Notes under the pieces: generated by a model | Seen by the model: only the letters and a program-made list of their open reading frames with translations | What the model was told of the DNA's origin: nothing | Database searches by the model: none | Made by a program: the position numbers and the translations under genes | Assembly: GCA_016711485.1 (NCBI GenBank) | Contig: JADJSX010000023.1 | Coordinates: 372,001-436,000 of the forward strand | Origin: Leptospiraceae bacterium | Lineage (GTDB): Bacteria > Spirochaetota > Leptospiria > Leptospirales > Leptospiraceae | Reading direction: 5' to 3' | Length of the DNA: 64,000 bases | In this document: positions 40,267 through 49,792 of the stretch, piece after piece | Layout of the letters: every line of letters begins with the position of its first letter | Position numbering within the stretch: position 1 is the first letter of the stretch

Positions 40267-40378
40267 GTTCTAGAGTAGACGAAGAGCAGTTCTAAGTAAA
40301 AGGAATTTATACTGTTAATACGGGTTTATCCGTATTAATTCTTTTTCGTTCTTCTACAGGTGTCCTTAGGTGGGGTCA

Positions 40379-42172
40379 CTCACAGACTGTGTGAAAAGTG
40401 GGTGATAAAATATTTGGGGATATTCGTGAACCCAGATATTGATACAAAAAGTGAAGGTTTAGCATTTAAATCTCTTTTTTTTAAAATATATTTACTTTTG
40501 GTAAGAAAGATAAAGGAATTTCTGAGCTACTCATCATGCAGTAGCCTTGAATTCCAAGTTATTCGCTTGTATTGCGTGCATAATAGTCTTTATCCCCATA
40601 ATATTTATGACCCTTTTAAAATTATACACAAAGCAGATGAAGCTAAATTCAGCCTGAACCTTTCCTAATCCTTTTTGCATGAAGTAAGTGAAACCCAAAT
40701 TTCTCTTTATGGTTCCAAATGGGTGTTCCACAATTTCCTTACGCTTGCAAATTAACTTCTTGTTTTCGTCTTTTCCCATCTCTTTCTTAAAATCATCCAT
40801 CGACTCTCGGTTTGTTGAAACCCGGATAGTCCGCCCAGTTTTATTCTCGGTGCATTTTGATCTGTGGACACAACCATCGCATTGTCTACTTCTATATTCA
40901 TTTACAAAAATCCCAGATGAAACTTGTCTTGGGTTTTCATTTTGTTTGTTTAATTCTTTTCCTGCCGGGCATACATATAAATCTCTCTCTTTATCATAAA
41001 TAAAATCTTGAATCTCATACCCTTTACTAGGAACTTTCTCTGGACTATTTTTATTTTCACGTGCATTATTGCTATTTGCCGCTACTTTAGTATCTGACAC
41101 AATAATATTTATCCCTGGCTTATCTTTGTTAGCCATTATTTCTTTTTCACTAAAATATCCGGCATCCATAACTGCATTCGTCTCATTTTCGATTTTAAGT
41201 TCTTCCTTGACCGCTTGCACTTTTTCAATCATTGGTGTCATTTGTTCCATATCATTTGATTTTTGCGTTACATCATTGGCAACTATCAACTTGTTCAGGT
41301 CATCCACTGCTGTCTGGGCATTATAGCCAGGACGAATTTTCCCTTTGTCACTTTGAAATCTTGAATCTGTATCATTAGCGAAATAGACCTGCAACTCCGG
41401 ATCGTTTTCAAATATTTCTTTGATTCCTTTCACCTTGTCATCGTATTTAAGTAATTTCTTCAGTTTCTTTAACAATCCTTTGGTTTCATTTCCTTCTTTA
41501 AGATTTAATTCATTTGCTTCGGTCACATCATTTTGTTCTAATTCTTTCAGATATTCCTGTATTTTGGATTCTATCTTCTTCTCTATACTTTCAATTCGAT
41601 CTCTTTTAAATACATTGTTCTGCCCATTCTGTGCTCTTAATTTTGTTCCATCAATTCCTACTGTGGAAAGAGAAAGTAGATTCATTTTCTTACAAAAAAA
41701 CAAAAACTCTTTGAAGATATTTTTTATTCCATCTTTGTTATCTTTTCGAAAATCGGCTATCGTCTTAAAATCAGGAGCTAGATCCTTTATTAACCATCTT
41801 AGTTCTTGGTTTCTTTTACATTCTTTCTCTAATTTTCTGCTACTACGAATTCGCTCCATGTAACCGTATAAATAAATTTTTAATAAATCATGCGGATTAT
41901 ATGGCGGTTTGCCCGTTTCTAACTTTGGAATTTTAAACCCTAATTTTCTAAGATCAAGATTATCAACATACGCATCTATAACTCTCACTGGATTATCTTC
42001 CTCTATCACATTATCCAAACACTCATTGAATAACACTGTTTCTTCTCTGACAGTTCCCTGAATATAATTCATTTTTATACCATCACTATGTATTCTTACG
42101 TGATTAAAATTATTTTCTATATCGTTCTTGACAAACAGAAAAATTGGTGCGACTTTTCACACAGTCTGTGAG
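40379..42172 (-). mobile_element. IS1182-type insertion sequence
   Basis: About 1794 bp bounded by 21-base inverted repeats (CTCACAGACTGTGTGAAAAGT at 40379-40399 and its complement at 42152-42172), with a single transposase gene inside. No clear target-site duplication is visible. The right boundary abuts a dispersed intergenic repeat (42178-42236). Confidence 0.85.
40534..42072 (-). CDS. IS1182-family transposase
   Basis: A 512-residue DDE-type transposase that appears full length. Family features: N-terminal NPVRVIDAYVDNLDL and KPPYNPHDLLKIYLYGYMER, catalytic-core phrases VGIDGTKLRAQNGQNN and NAVMDAGYFSEKEI, a Cys-rich stretch (CDGCVHRSKC), and a C-terminal EHPFGTIKRNLGFTYFMQKG containing the expected late Glu. 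The frame is intact and both TIRs are present, so the element may still be active. The start is the ATG at 42072. Confidence 0.93.
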   Translation of the reverse strand: MNYIQGTVREETVLFNECLDNVIEEDNPVRVIDAYVDNLDLRKLGFKIPKLETGKPPYNPHDLLKIYLYGYMERIRSSRKLEKECKRNQELRWLIKDLAPDFKTIADFRKDNKDGIKNIFKEFLFFCKKMNLLSLSTVGIDGTKLRAQNGQNNVFKRDRIESIEKKIESKIQEYLKELEQNDVTEANELNLKEGNETKGLLKKLKKLLKYDDKVKGIKEIFENDPELQVYFANDTDSRFQSDKGKIRPGYNAQTAVDDLNKLIVANDVTQKSNDMEQMTPMIEKVQAVKEELKIENETNAVMDAGYFSEKEIMANKDKPGINIIVSDTKVAANSNNARENKNSPEKVPSKGYEIQDFIYDKERDLYVCPAGKELNKQNENPRQVSSGIFVNEYRSRQCDGCVHRSKCTENKTGRTIRVSTNRESMDDFKKEMGKDENKKLICKRKEIVEHPFGTIKRNLGFTYFMQKGLGKVQAEFSFICFVYNFKRVINIMGIKTIMHAIQANNLEFKATA

Positions 42173-42177
42173 CGGAG

Positions 42178-42236
42178 TCGAAGTGACATCTTCTAGTAAA
42201 AGTGGCATTTCGACTCTGCTCAATGACCGACTTTTT
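42178..42236 (+). repeat. Dispersed intergenic repeat (copy 2)
   Basis: Near-identical to 25555-25614. It begins 6 bases after the IS1182-type right end, so the IS may have inserted at the edge of the repeat. Confidence 0.8.
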
Positions 42237-42245
42237 TAAAATCGA

Positions 42246-42335
42246 TCCTTAAATTGACAGCATTAGCAGAAATCCCACCGTTAGGTGCCAATCTCCGGTG
42301 GACGCTCGGCACACCTTGCCTAAGGTGAATTACTA
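42246..42335 (+). repeat. TIR remnant joined to dispersed repeat R2 (copy 3, partial)
   Basis: Bases about 42246-42265 match one end of the 28059 element (TTGACAGCATTA). They run straight into a partial R2 repeat (CCCACCGTTAGGTGC, then CACACCTTGCCTAAGGTG) that ends at the tex stop codon. Confidence 0.65.
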
Positions 42336-44471
42336 ATCAAACTTCATGGTAAGTTGAACTCTTTTTCGTTCTTTGTCGATGGAGACTACTTTTACTTTTA
42401 CCTGTTGATTGAGTTGTAAAACATCCGAAGGACTTTTAATGAATTGGTTGGAAATTTGAGAGATATGAAGTAAACCTGATTCTTTGATTCCAATATTTAC
42501 GAAGGCTCCGAAATTGGTGAGGTTGTTTACGATTCCAGGAAGAATTAATCCTTCCGTTAGATCGTCTATCGTTTGAATTGAATCATCAAAGGAAAAAGAT
42601 TTTGCTTTTTGTCTTGGGTCAAGCCCTGGTTTGGAAAGTTCTTTTACAATGTCTGACAAAGTAGGAAGACCGATTTCATCTGTGAGATAATCTTTCAACT
42701 GAATCTTTTTTTGAAGACTCGCATCTTTTAGAAGAGTAGGGACATCTGCTTTTAAATCCTTCGCCATTTTTTCTACGATTGAATAAACTTCCGGATGAAC
42801 GGCACTATTGTCTAGAGGATTTTCTGAATTAGGAATTCGTAAAAAACCAGCACACTGCTCAAATGCTTTTTCGCCTAAACGAGGAACTTTTAGAAGTTGT
42901 TTACGGGATTTGAATTGTCCATGTTCTTTTCTGAAACTGACAATGCTCTCAGCTAACGTTGGACCTATACCGGAAACATAGGCTAACAAGTGTTTGCTTG
43001 CAGTGTTGAGGTTAACACCGACTAGGTTCACGCAACTTTCTACAACTTGGTCTAGACGGGAGTGTAATAGCGATTGGTCTACATCATGTTGGTATTGCCC
43101 GACTCCAATGGATTTGGGTTCTATCTTGACTAATTCGGCAAGCGGATCTAGAAGTCTTCTACCAATCGAGACTGCACCTCTGACTGTAACATCTTGGTCG
43201 GGAAATTCTTCTCGTGCAATCTTTGACGCTGAATAAATAGAGGCACCTGCTTCATTTACAATAAAAATTTCAACCGGAGAAGGAAATGCAATTCCCTTAA
43301 AGAAACTTTCTGTTTCTCTAGAGGCTGTACCATTTCCAATGGCAACTGCTTCTGTCTTAAATTTCTTTGCTAAATCTAAAATCATCGCGCGAGATTTCTC
43401 TACTTCATTTTGTGGAGCGTGAGGGTAAATCGTCGAGTTGAATAGAAAATTTCCTTCGCTATCCAAACATACAATTTTACATCCAGTGCGAAAACCGGGG
43501 TCAACACCCATTATTCGCTTCTGTCCCAGTGGAGAGGATAATAGTAGTTGCCTCAAGTTAAGCGAAAACACATGAATAGCCTCTAAGTCAGCTTTTTCTT
43601 TAGTCATCTGGCGAAATTCTGTTTCTATGGATGGTTGAAGGAGTCGTTTGTAGGAGTCCTTAATTGCTAGGTTTAGCTCTTCTTTAGATTCTCTAGTAGC
43701 ATTTTTCTTAATTATAGTATTCTCTATTGCATGAATCGCAGTATCGTGATCCGGTGATATAGATAGTTTTAATATATCTTCATTTACCCCGCGCATAATG
43801 GCTAGAAACCTATGGGATGGACATTTTTGTAAAGGCTCTTCATACTCAAAATAATCTTTGTATTTACTTCCTTCCTCTTCTTTGCTTTTTAACACAGAGG
43901 ATTTAACTATTGCCTGCTTTTGAAATTGAGAGCGGATAATACTTCTTACCTCTTTGGTCTCACTTATCATTTCTGCTAGAATATCCCTAGCTCCCTGCAA
44001 TGCATCTTCGATCGAATTTACCCCTTTCTCTTTGGAAAGAAATGATTTGGCAAACTCGGATAAATTATTTTTGGATTGTTCCATTACAAATAAGGCTAAT
44101 GGTTCTAGTCCCTTCTCTCGTGCAACGGAAGCTTTTGTTTTTCGTTTTGGTTTGTACGGTAAATAGAGATCTTCTAATTCAACGGGATCATAGGTATTCG
44201 TAATTTTTTTTCTCAGCTCTTCGGTAAGTTTTCCTTGTTCTTCAATCGTATGTAGTACTGTTTCTCTTCTTTTTTCTAATTCGATTAATTGGCTCATTCG
44301 ACTAGAAATGTCGGCAATTTGCACTTCATCCAAACTTCCAGTCACTTCCTTCCTATACCGACTGATAAACGGAATCGTCGCACCTTCTTCTAAAAGTTGC
44401 ACTGTGCCGATGATTTGTTTTTCAGAAATTTGAAGTTCTTTCGCGAGAATTAGGATATGTTCTTTTTTCAT
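42333..44471 (-). CDS. tex: Tex-family S1 RNA-binding transcription accessory protein
   Basis: A 712-residue Tex (YhgF) protein, cytoplasmic and nucleic acid-binding. Domain order: N-terminal helical Tex domain (residues about 1-190; ATIPFISRYRKEVTGSLDE, then DLYLPYKPKRKTKA), YqgF/RNase H-like fold (about 315-460; IMGVDPGFRTGCKIV), helix-hairpin-helix repeats (about 490-560; LAYVSGIGPTLAESIV), and a C-terminal S1 domain (about 635-710; GIVNNLTNFGAFVNIGIKES). Length is typical for the family. It is the clearest core housekeeping gene in the window and is monocistronic. Confidence 0.96.
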   Translation of the reverse strand: MKKEHILILAKELQISEKQIIGTVQLLEEGATIPFISRYRKEVTGSLDEVQIADISSRMSQLIELEKRRETVLHTIEEQGKLTEELRKKITNTYDPVELEDLYLPYKPKRKTKASVAREKGLEPLALFVMEQSKNNLSEFAKSFLSKEKGVNSIEDALQGARDILAEMISETKEVRSIIRSQFQKQAIVKSSVLKSKEEEGSKYKDYFEYEEPLQKCPSHRFLAIMRGVNEDILKLSISPDHDTAIHAIENTIIKKNATRESKEELNLAIKDSYKRLLQPSIETEFRQMTKEKADLEAIHVFSLNLRQLLLSSPLGQKRIMGVDPGFRTGCKIVCLDSEGNFLFNSTIYPHAPQNEVEKSRAMILDLAKKFKTEAVAIGNGTASRETESFFKGIAFPSPVEIFIVNEAGASIYSASKIAREEFPDQDVTVRGAVSIGRRLLDPLAELVKIEPKSIGVGQYQHDVDQSLLHSRLDQVVESCVNLVGVNLNTASKHLLAYVSGIGPTLAESIVSFRKEHGQFKSRKQLLKVPRLGEKAFEQCAGFLRIPNSENPLDNSAVHPEVYSIVEKMAKDLKADVPTLLKDASLQKKIQLKDYLTDEIGLPTLSDIVKELSKPGLDPRQKAKSFSFDDSIQTIDDLTEGLILPGIVNNLTNFGAFVNIGIKESGLLHISQISNQFIKSPSDVLQLNQQVKVKVVSIDKERKRVQLTMKFD

Positions 44472-44761
44472 TTTGCTACTGCCACTGTATTGATATTCTT
44501 AATGGAATGAATAAAAAAACAGGTATTATGTCAAGAACTCAAATATTACTTTTTGGTGATGTGGTGAATCCCTTTTATCTTTTTTTAGCCAAATGGATAC
44601 CAATGAGGGAGTTTTGATTCTGCACTTTAAATCGCACATCGTTTTCATTTTCTGACCTATACAAAGTAGGAGTCACTACTTTGTATATTTGTTGAACCAA
44701 TAAAAGTAAACCCGCTTACCAACCTGCATTCGAGAGATGGAGTCTATATAAATCTATCTGG

Positions 44762-45954
44762 ATGAATCACTGGGAGGAATTTCAGCGAATTTATGATAGA
44801 AGGTTCTTGTCGAAATACGGAGCGCTGTCGGATGGGAAAAGAGAAGAGGTGGAAAAACTTTTAGGTTGTGGAAAATTCGAAAATGGTTTTCAAAGATATT
44901 CTTGTGAAGATTGTGATATAAATTTAATAGTTCCCTTTAGCTGTAAGTCAAGACTTTGTTTGTCCTGTTATCGCAAGAAACTCTTCGGTTGGTCTGTTAA
45001 TTTATCCCATATTCTAAATATGGATTTACGGCATATTCATGTTACCTTTACAATTCCGGGGACTGTATCTAATTTACTTTTTCAAAGACGATGTGAAGTT
45101 GAAGATATGATTTCTGTTGCGGCTGAAGTTTACAAGAAAGAATTAATCAAGTTCGCAAGACTCAAATTCAAGAAGGAAAATATTACTATCAGCGGCAAAG
45201 ATTGGTTACCCGGTAGTATTGCCACTCTACACAAGTGCGGCAATAGTTTAAATTTTAATCCGCATGTTCATTTAGTTGGGACAATGGCTATAATTCACAG
45301 AGAAACCAAAGAAGTTTTACCAATATCCTTTTTACGATACAAGAAATTTGCGTTTTCATGGATGAAAGCCTTATGCAAACATTACGAAAAAGAAAAAGTT
45401 ATCACAAAAGCGGAATCTCTTGTTATCCTAAACAAATACAAAAATGGTTTTCACGCTATCGCTGTTTACTTTCAGCCGATTGCAGGCGAAGAGAAAGAGC
45501 CATTATTTAGAACAGCGGAGTATATTGCATCAGGATTCTTTCACAATTCACAGATTCAAAAAGTAGACGATGATAAAAAGAAATTACTTTTCGATACAAG
45601 AGTTGGGTAGAGAAAGATACACGAGAAAAAAGTTTTCAAGAACAGACAATAGATGTCTATGAATTCATGGCGCGGATGTTGTTCTTTTTACCTGATCCAA
45701 ATCGTAAGATGATTAGATATTATGGAATTTATGCCAATCGAATAAAAGAAAAGCTTGAGTTCATCGAACAACGAACCTGGGCGCAAGCGATTGAAAATAG
45801 TTTTGAGGCTAAACCACAAAGCTGCCCTGATTGTTTCAAAAAGATGCAGCTAACGGTTGTTTATTCCTACTCAGCTAGAAAAACCATTGACGGATTAAAA
45901 GAAACGCATATATACCTGAATGGATATTTCAGACCCAAACCCAAAATCCCCTAA
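44762..45954 (+). pseudogene. IS91-type transposase, frameshifted and lacking a start
   Basis: A rolling-circle (HUH/Y) transposase in two pieces. The first frame (44762-45610) has the zinc-binding Cys cluster (CGKFENGFQRYSCEDC, then CKSRLCLSCYRKK) and the HUH-type FNPHVHLVG. The second frame (from about 45600 to 45954) has YEFMARMLFFLPDPNRKMIR and the likely catalytic Tyr region RYYGIYANR. The break is near 45575-45605. Upstream of ATG 44762 the homologous N-terminus continues in the same frame (AYQPAFERWSLYKSIW) back to a TGA with no start codon, so the 5' end is damaged too. Bases 44472-44761 hold only this 5' remnant and a 12-base inverted repeat around 44658-44685. Confidence 0.85.
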
Positions 45955-46101
45955 CCTCTTTGCAAAAGGGGAAAAAGTCCGCCATAAATAATTTTGAATT
46001 ATTCTTTTTGAATTTTGATTCCTATTGACACTTTATAAAGCTAGGTTTTTCTTGGAATCTAGTGAAATATCCTCATCACAAAAAGCTTTTAAATTCGGGC
46101 G

Positions 46102-46237
46102 AAAATTTTACCCCGTTTAGTTCAAAACATCTTTTTATGAATAAGGAGCAATCCATTTTTTCTTTAAGCTTTTAATTTGCGGGATAGAATGGGAGAGAAT
46201 TATGGGAGAAGTGAGATGCAATTTACTAGAAAGAAAA
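46102..46237 (+). repeat. Cassette-region repeat, copy A (136 bp)
   Basis: Begins AAAATTTTACCCCGTTTAG and ends CTAGAAAGAAAA. It is identical to copies B and C over 135-136 bases. It lies between the IS91-type remnant and the 3' end of the membrane reductase gene. Confidence 0.95.
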
Positions 46238-46306
46238 GAATATTGTAAGAGCTTAAGATTCAAGAAGAAAATTATGTAAAATAGTATAGTCTTTTCAATT
46301 CCCACC

Positions 46307-47080
46307 TTACAGCACAAACGGCAGTATAGATTTTCTGTCTTTAGGAAAGTTAGGAATTTTTTCCAAGTACCAGCGGGTAGTGTTGATACTACGTCCGAAT
46401 AAATAGGCGGACATGATAAAGGTTAAACCATATACAATCAAATATTTACTCATGATGGCAATTCCAATCCAGCCGATGATTTCACTTAAATAGTGAGGGC
46501 AATTTACAAGAGAAAACAATCCACCTTCCGGAATTTTGTATTCACGGCTCTCATTACTGCGAAGCCTGGTAAGTAAAATGTGGTGGTAGAAGTTAGAGCC
46601 CTGTCCGATTAAGAATACTCCAAAACCAAAGTAGAGAGAATAATCGGGGCTAGCCGCAAGCATATCCGGCTTTGTAAAAATATCCACTGATTCGTGAATA
46701 GAATAGGCAATAGAAGAATATGCCCATGTAATCAGTCCAGTCGTTAGAAAAGAAATTTTTCCAGAATAACGATGCAAAAATAAAACTTCCAGACATCTTT
46801 TCGCAAAATGGAGAGTAACCGCTAGAAAGATAAGTTTGTGGTATAGGCTAGAAGTGAAAGTAGAGGTAAGATAAAAATAAACATAAGTTAGAAATGGCAA
46901 ACAGTAAATGATAAACATTCCCTTCTTAGAATCTAAATCACCTTTTGAATTAAACTTACTATAAGATAGTTGAAACTTTTTAGTTACCTCCATATAAAAA
47001 AAAATCAATCCGCAAATAATACAAATTGCAAAGCGCATCCAGGAAACAATATTCCAATCGTTTTCGAAAATTAAACTCAT
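46307..47080 (-). CDS. Steroid 5-alpha-reductase-family membrane protein
   Basis: A 257-residue polytopic membrane protein with about six hydrophobic segments. The C-terminal family pattern GGLFSLVNCPHYLSEIIGWIG, then WYLEKIPNFPKDRKSILPFVL, matches 3-oxo-5-alpha-steroid 4-dehydrogenase / enoyl reductase (PF02544-like) proteins, which reduce C=C bonds using NADPH. In bacteria the substrate is usually unknown and could be a lipid or polyprenol. It is divergent from the fatty acid desaturase with only 57 bases between starts, suggesting a shared lipid-modification role. The pair is bracketed by identical repeats A and B. Confidence 0.8.
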   Translation of the reverse strand: MSLIFENDWNIVSWMRFAICIICGLIFFYMEVTKKFQLSYSKFNSKGDLDSKKGMFIIYCLPFLTYVYFYLTSTFTSSLYHKLIFLAVTLHFAKRCLEVLFLHRYSGKISFLTTGLITWAYSSIAYSIHESVDIFTKPDMLAASPDYSLYFGFGVFLIGQGSNFYHHILLTRLRSNESREYKIPEGGLFSLVNCPHYLSEIIGWIGIAIMSKYLIVYGLTFIMSAYLFGRSINTTRWYLEKIPNFPKDRKSILPFVL

Positions 47081-47137
47081 TCTTATATCCTAAATTGGTA
47101 TGATTTTATCATTGCCATCTAACTAACAGCGTTTTTT

Positions 47138-48247
47138 ATGGAATCATCTCAAACAATAAATTCCATTCTCGAAAATTCAATGATAAAAACTAACACGATT
47201 TTTAAAGATTCAACTATAGCAGAAAAGTCAGGTGCGCACTCAAGCCAATTTAAACTGAGCGATTTAAAAAACGCAATCCCGGAAGATTTATTCCAAAGCT
47301 CAGTTGCGAAATCCCTTTTTTATTTCTTCTTCGATATTTCCATCATAGGAGCCCTGCTCGGACTTGCTATGTATCTAGACTCCTGGTTATTTTATCCTGT
47401 CTATTGGTTTTTACAGGGGACATTTTTCTGGGCTCTTTTTGTAGTCGGACATGATTGCGGGCATGGCTCTTTCTCTGAATACAAATGGGTAAATTCTCTT
47501 GTAGGTCATGTTGCCCATACCCCGATTCTTGTGCCTTATCATGGATGGCGGATAAGCCATAGAACCCACCATAATAATACAGGCAATTTGGAAAAAGACG
47601 AATCCTGGTACCCACTTGCAAAATCGGATTATGAAAAACTCGACTGGACTTCTCGATTTTTACGATACAAACTATTCTTGCTAGTATTCCCGCTTTACCT
47701 TTTCGTAAGATCTCCTAAAAAAGATGGCTCTCATTTTTTACCAGGAAGTAATCTCTTTACACCAGGTGAAAAATGGCAGGTAATCACAAGCACAACAACC
47801 TGGATACTCATGATTAGCCTTTTGACCTATGCAGGAATTGCATACGGATTTTTAAATCTAATCAACCTATATATCATCCCCTACTTCGTATTTGTTGTTT
47901 GGCTATCTCTCGTTACCTATTTACATCATACTGATACTAAAATCCCCTGGTATAGAACGGCTAATTGGAATTATGTGAAAGGCGCTCTTTCAACTGTAGA
48001 CAGGTCTTATGGAATATTTGAACCAATTCATCACAACATAGGAACGCATGTTGTGCATCATATATTTTCTAAGATTCCTCATTATAATCTATTAGAAGCA
48101 AACAAGCATTTGAAGCAGAAATTGGGAGTATTCCACAATAGTTCCAGAGAGCCTATTCTAAAAGCCTTTCTAAATGCCTATAACAATTGCCACTATGTTC
48201 CAGATGAAGGGGATACTGTGTATTATACGAACGGCAAAGAAAAATAA
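47138..48247 (+). CDS. Membrane fatty acid desaturase (FAD2/FAD3-like)
   Basis: A 369-residue integral membrane desaturase with the three diiron histidine boxes in the expected order and spacing: HDCGH (residues about 105-109), HRTHH (141-145) and HVVHH (304-308). The flanking sequence resembles plant/cyanobacterial omega-6 and omega-3 desaturases (PYHGWRISHRTHHNNTGN, GTHVVHHIFSKIPHYN). It should introduce cis double bonds into membrane acyl chains and need O2 and an electron donor. It is divergent from the reductase gene, and repeat B lies 234 bases downstream. Confidence 0.92.
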   Translation: MESSQTINSILENSMIKTNTIFKDSTIAEKSGAHSSQFKLSDLKNAIPEDLFQSSVAKSLFYFFFDISIIGALLGLAMYLDSWLFYPVYWFLQGTFFWALFVVGHDCGHGSFSEYKWVNSLVGHVAHTPILVPYHGWRISHRTHHNNTGNLEKDESWYPLAKSDYEKLDWTSRFLRYKLFLLVFPLYLFVRSPKKDGSHFLPGSNLFTPGEKWQVITSTTTWILMISLLTYAGIAYGFLNLINLYIIPYFVFVVWLSLVTYLHHTDTKIPWYRTANWNYVKGALSTVDRSYGIFEPIHHNIGTHVVHHIFSKIPHYNLLEANKHLKQKLGVFHNSSREPILKAFLNAYNNCHYVPDEGDTVYYTNGKEK

Positions 48248-48275
48248 ACCGGACAATGTATTCTGCTTTCAAATC

Positions 48276-48372
48276 GTCATTACTGCGGAGGCAGGAATCC
48301 AGAATTACTATATTTTTTTCTTTTGAAGAAACATGCAAACGTGCTCTGGATTCCCGCCTATGCGGGAATGAC
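48276..48372. repeat. Dispersed hairpin repeat
   Basis: Inverted arms at 48276-48303 and 48345-48372 (GTCATT, then GGAATCCAGA and the near complement TCTGGATTCCCGCC) are separated by about 40 AT-rich bases. The design resembles the inner arms of the 35506 element. An outer-end-like sequence of that element lies at 48400-48418. Confidence 0.7.
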
Positions 48373-48481
48373 TTTTAAGATTCTTACAGTGATAATTTCT
48401 TATATCGAATTCACGTTAATATAAAACTCTGTGTTTCTCAGTGCCTACTTTGTGTGGCTCTGTAACTATCTTAAATCATTA

Positions 48482-48617
48482 AAAATTTTACCCCGTTTAG
48501 TTCAAAACATCTTTTTATGAATAAGGAGCAATCCATTTTTTCTTTAAGCTTTTAATTTGCGGGATAGAATGGGAGAGAATTATGGGAGAAGTGAGATGCA
48601 ATTTACTAGAAAGAAAA
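48482..48617 (+). repeat. Cassette-region repeat, copy B (136 bp)
   Basis: Identical to copy A over all 136 bases. It ends 37 bases before the first ATG of the truncated creD-like gene and takes the place where that gene's N-terminal part should be. Confidence 0.95.
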
Positions 48618-48654
48618 CTCGGAAGATTTATCTCAAAAAATTCACCTTTATAAT

Positions 48655-49182
48655 ATGATGGAAGAAAGCTCCCAGTTTCAAAATCTACAGGAGGAGATAT
48701 TCGGTGTTAGTCTTATTATAGCTGTGGATGGATACCATTTAATCAACCGCGTCATCAAGTATGGGTTTTTATTTATCGGTCTTACCTTTGCCGGTTTTTT
48801 TATCTTCGAAGCAATCTATTCTCTTAGGGTTCATTTGATTCAATACATATTTGTTGGATTTGCGCTTATACTTTTTTATTTACTTTTACTTTCCTTCTCC
48901 GAATACTTGGGATTTGCCCCTGCTTACTTAATTGCAGCACTTGCCATAGTATTTCAAATTTATGGTTACGCAATTGTAGTTCTTCGAAGTAAAAATAGAG
49001 CTCTTGTTCTGGGAACAGGAATCTCCCTACTCTATGTATTTTTATTTGTCCTAATCAACTTAGAAGAATACTCTTTGTTAACCGGTAGCATTGCCCTATT
49101 TGCTCTCCTAAGTGGAATCATGTATTTTACACGCAATATAGATTGGTATAATATATTTGGGAAAGAGGAGAAGAATTTATAG
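48655..49182 (+). pseudogene. creD: CreD-family inner membrane protein, N-terminally truncated
   Basis: These 175 residues correspond to the C-terminal membrane part of CreD (usually about 450 residues). The match starts at FGVSLIIAVDGYHLINRVIK and continues through KYGFLFIGLTFAGFFIFEAI, LLSFSEYLGFAPAYLIAA and MYFTRNIDWYN, giving about six TM helices. The N-terminal ~270 residues, including the first TM and periplasmic domain, are missing, and repeat B stands in their place. It probably does not work as CreD. An 8-base-stem hairpin (49222-49246, ATCCCCGA and TCGGGGAT) after the stop could be a terminator. Confidence 0.8.
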
Positions 49183-49221
49183 AAAAATAATATTCCAACT
49201 GAATTGTTCATTTACATAGTC

Positions 49222-49246
49222 ATCCCCGAAATTTCTTATCGGGGAT
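49222..49246. terminator. Possible terminator hairpin
   Basis: An 8-base perfect stem (ATCCCCGA / TCGGGGAT) with a 9-base loop lies 40 bases after the truncated creD stop, followed by TTAAAAATATTT rather than a clean T-run. It sits between convergent genes. Confidence 0.4.
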
Positions 49247-49288
49247 TTAAAAATATTTAGACTACCAATATCGCATTTGTCCAATCAA

Positions 49289-49792
49289 TCATCCCATTCT
49301 ATTTTTTAACTCTGCTAGCCTTGGATTTTCCTGATCGAGTAAAGTAGCGAGATCAAACATTTTCCCCGCACGACCGGGGATTGGTAATTCTAAGTATATT
49401 TCTGCTAAGAAGATAAGATTGTTCACATTCTTAGGCTCTCTCAGTTTTAAACGCTCTGCATAGTCTGCGGCTACTTCTAAGTTACCGATCATTTTATGAC
49501 TTTTAGCCGTTGCAAATAAAAAGGCTGATTCTTCTGGATATAAATCAATAAAGTAAGCATAAATTTGAGATGCTTGTTTGTAATTCCCTAGTCTGTAAGC
49601 AATATTTGCCTTTAGCCGCAAGTAAGACTTTGTATCGTTTGGTTCAATTTGCAAAATAATTTCACTTGCCTGACGAAAATCTTCCTTGTTGTAAAGCTCT
49701 AGAGCCAGCTTAAGCTTTGAATTATCTTCCTCGAATTCTTGCGGTTTATTGTCATTATACTCTATTCTTAGAAGACTAAAATCATCTGTCAA
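49289..49792 (-). CDS. Tetratricopeptide-repeat protein
   Basis: A 167-residue soluble helical protein with about three TPR-like units (LALELYNKEDFRQASEIILQ, RLKANIAYRLGNYKQASQIY, AFLFATAKSHKMIGNLEVAA), so probably a protein-interaction adaptor. It has no signal peptide. Its start overlaps the stop of the 7TM phosphatase by four bases, which implies coupled translation and a joint role in that signalling pathway. Confidence 0.8.
   Translation of the reverse strand: MTDDFSLLRIEYNDNKPQEFEEDNSKLKLALELYNKEDFRQASEIILQIEPNDTKSYLRLKANIAYRLGNYKQASQIYAYFIDLYPEESAFLFATAKSHKMIGNLEVAADYAERLKLREPKNVNNLIFLAEIYLELPIPGRAGKMFDLATLLDQENPRLAELKNRMG

Noticed and set aside
45575..45610. Programmed -1 frameshift in the IS91-type transposase
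   Set aside because: There is no good X-XXY-YYZ slippery heptamer in the right phase, IS91 transposases are normally single frames, and the 5' end also lacks a start codon, so decay is simpler.
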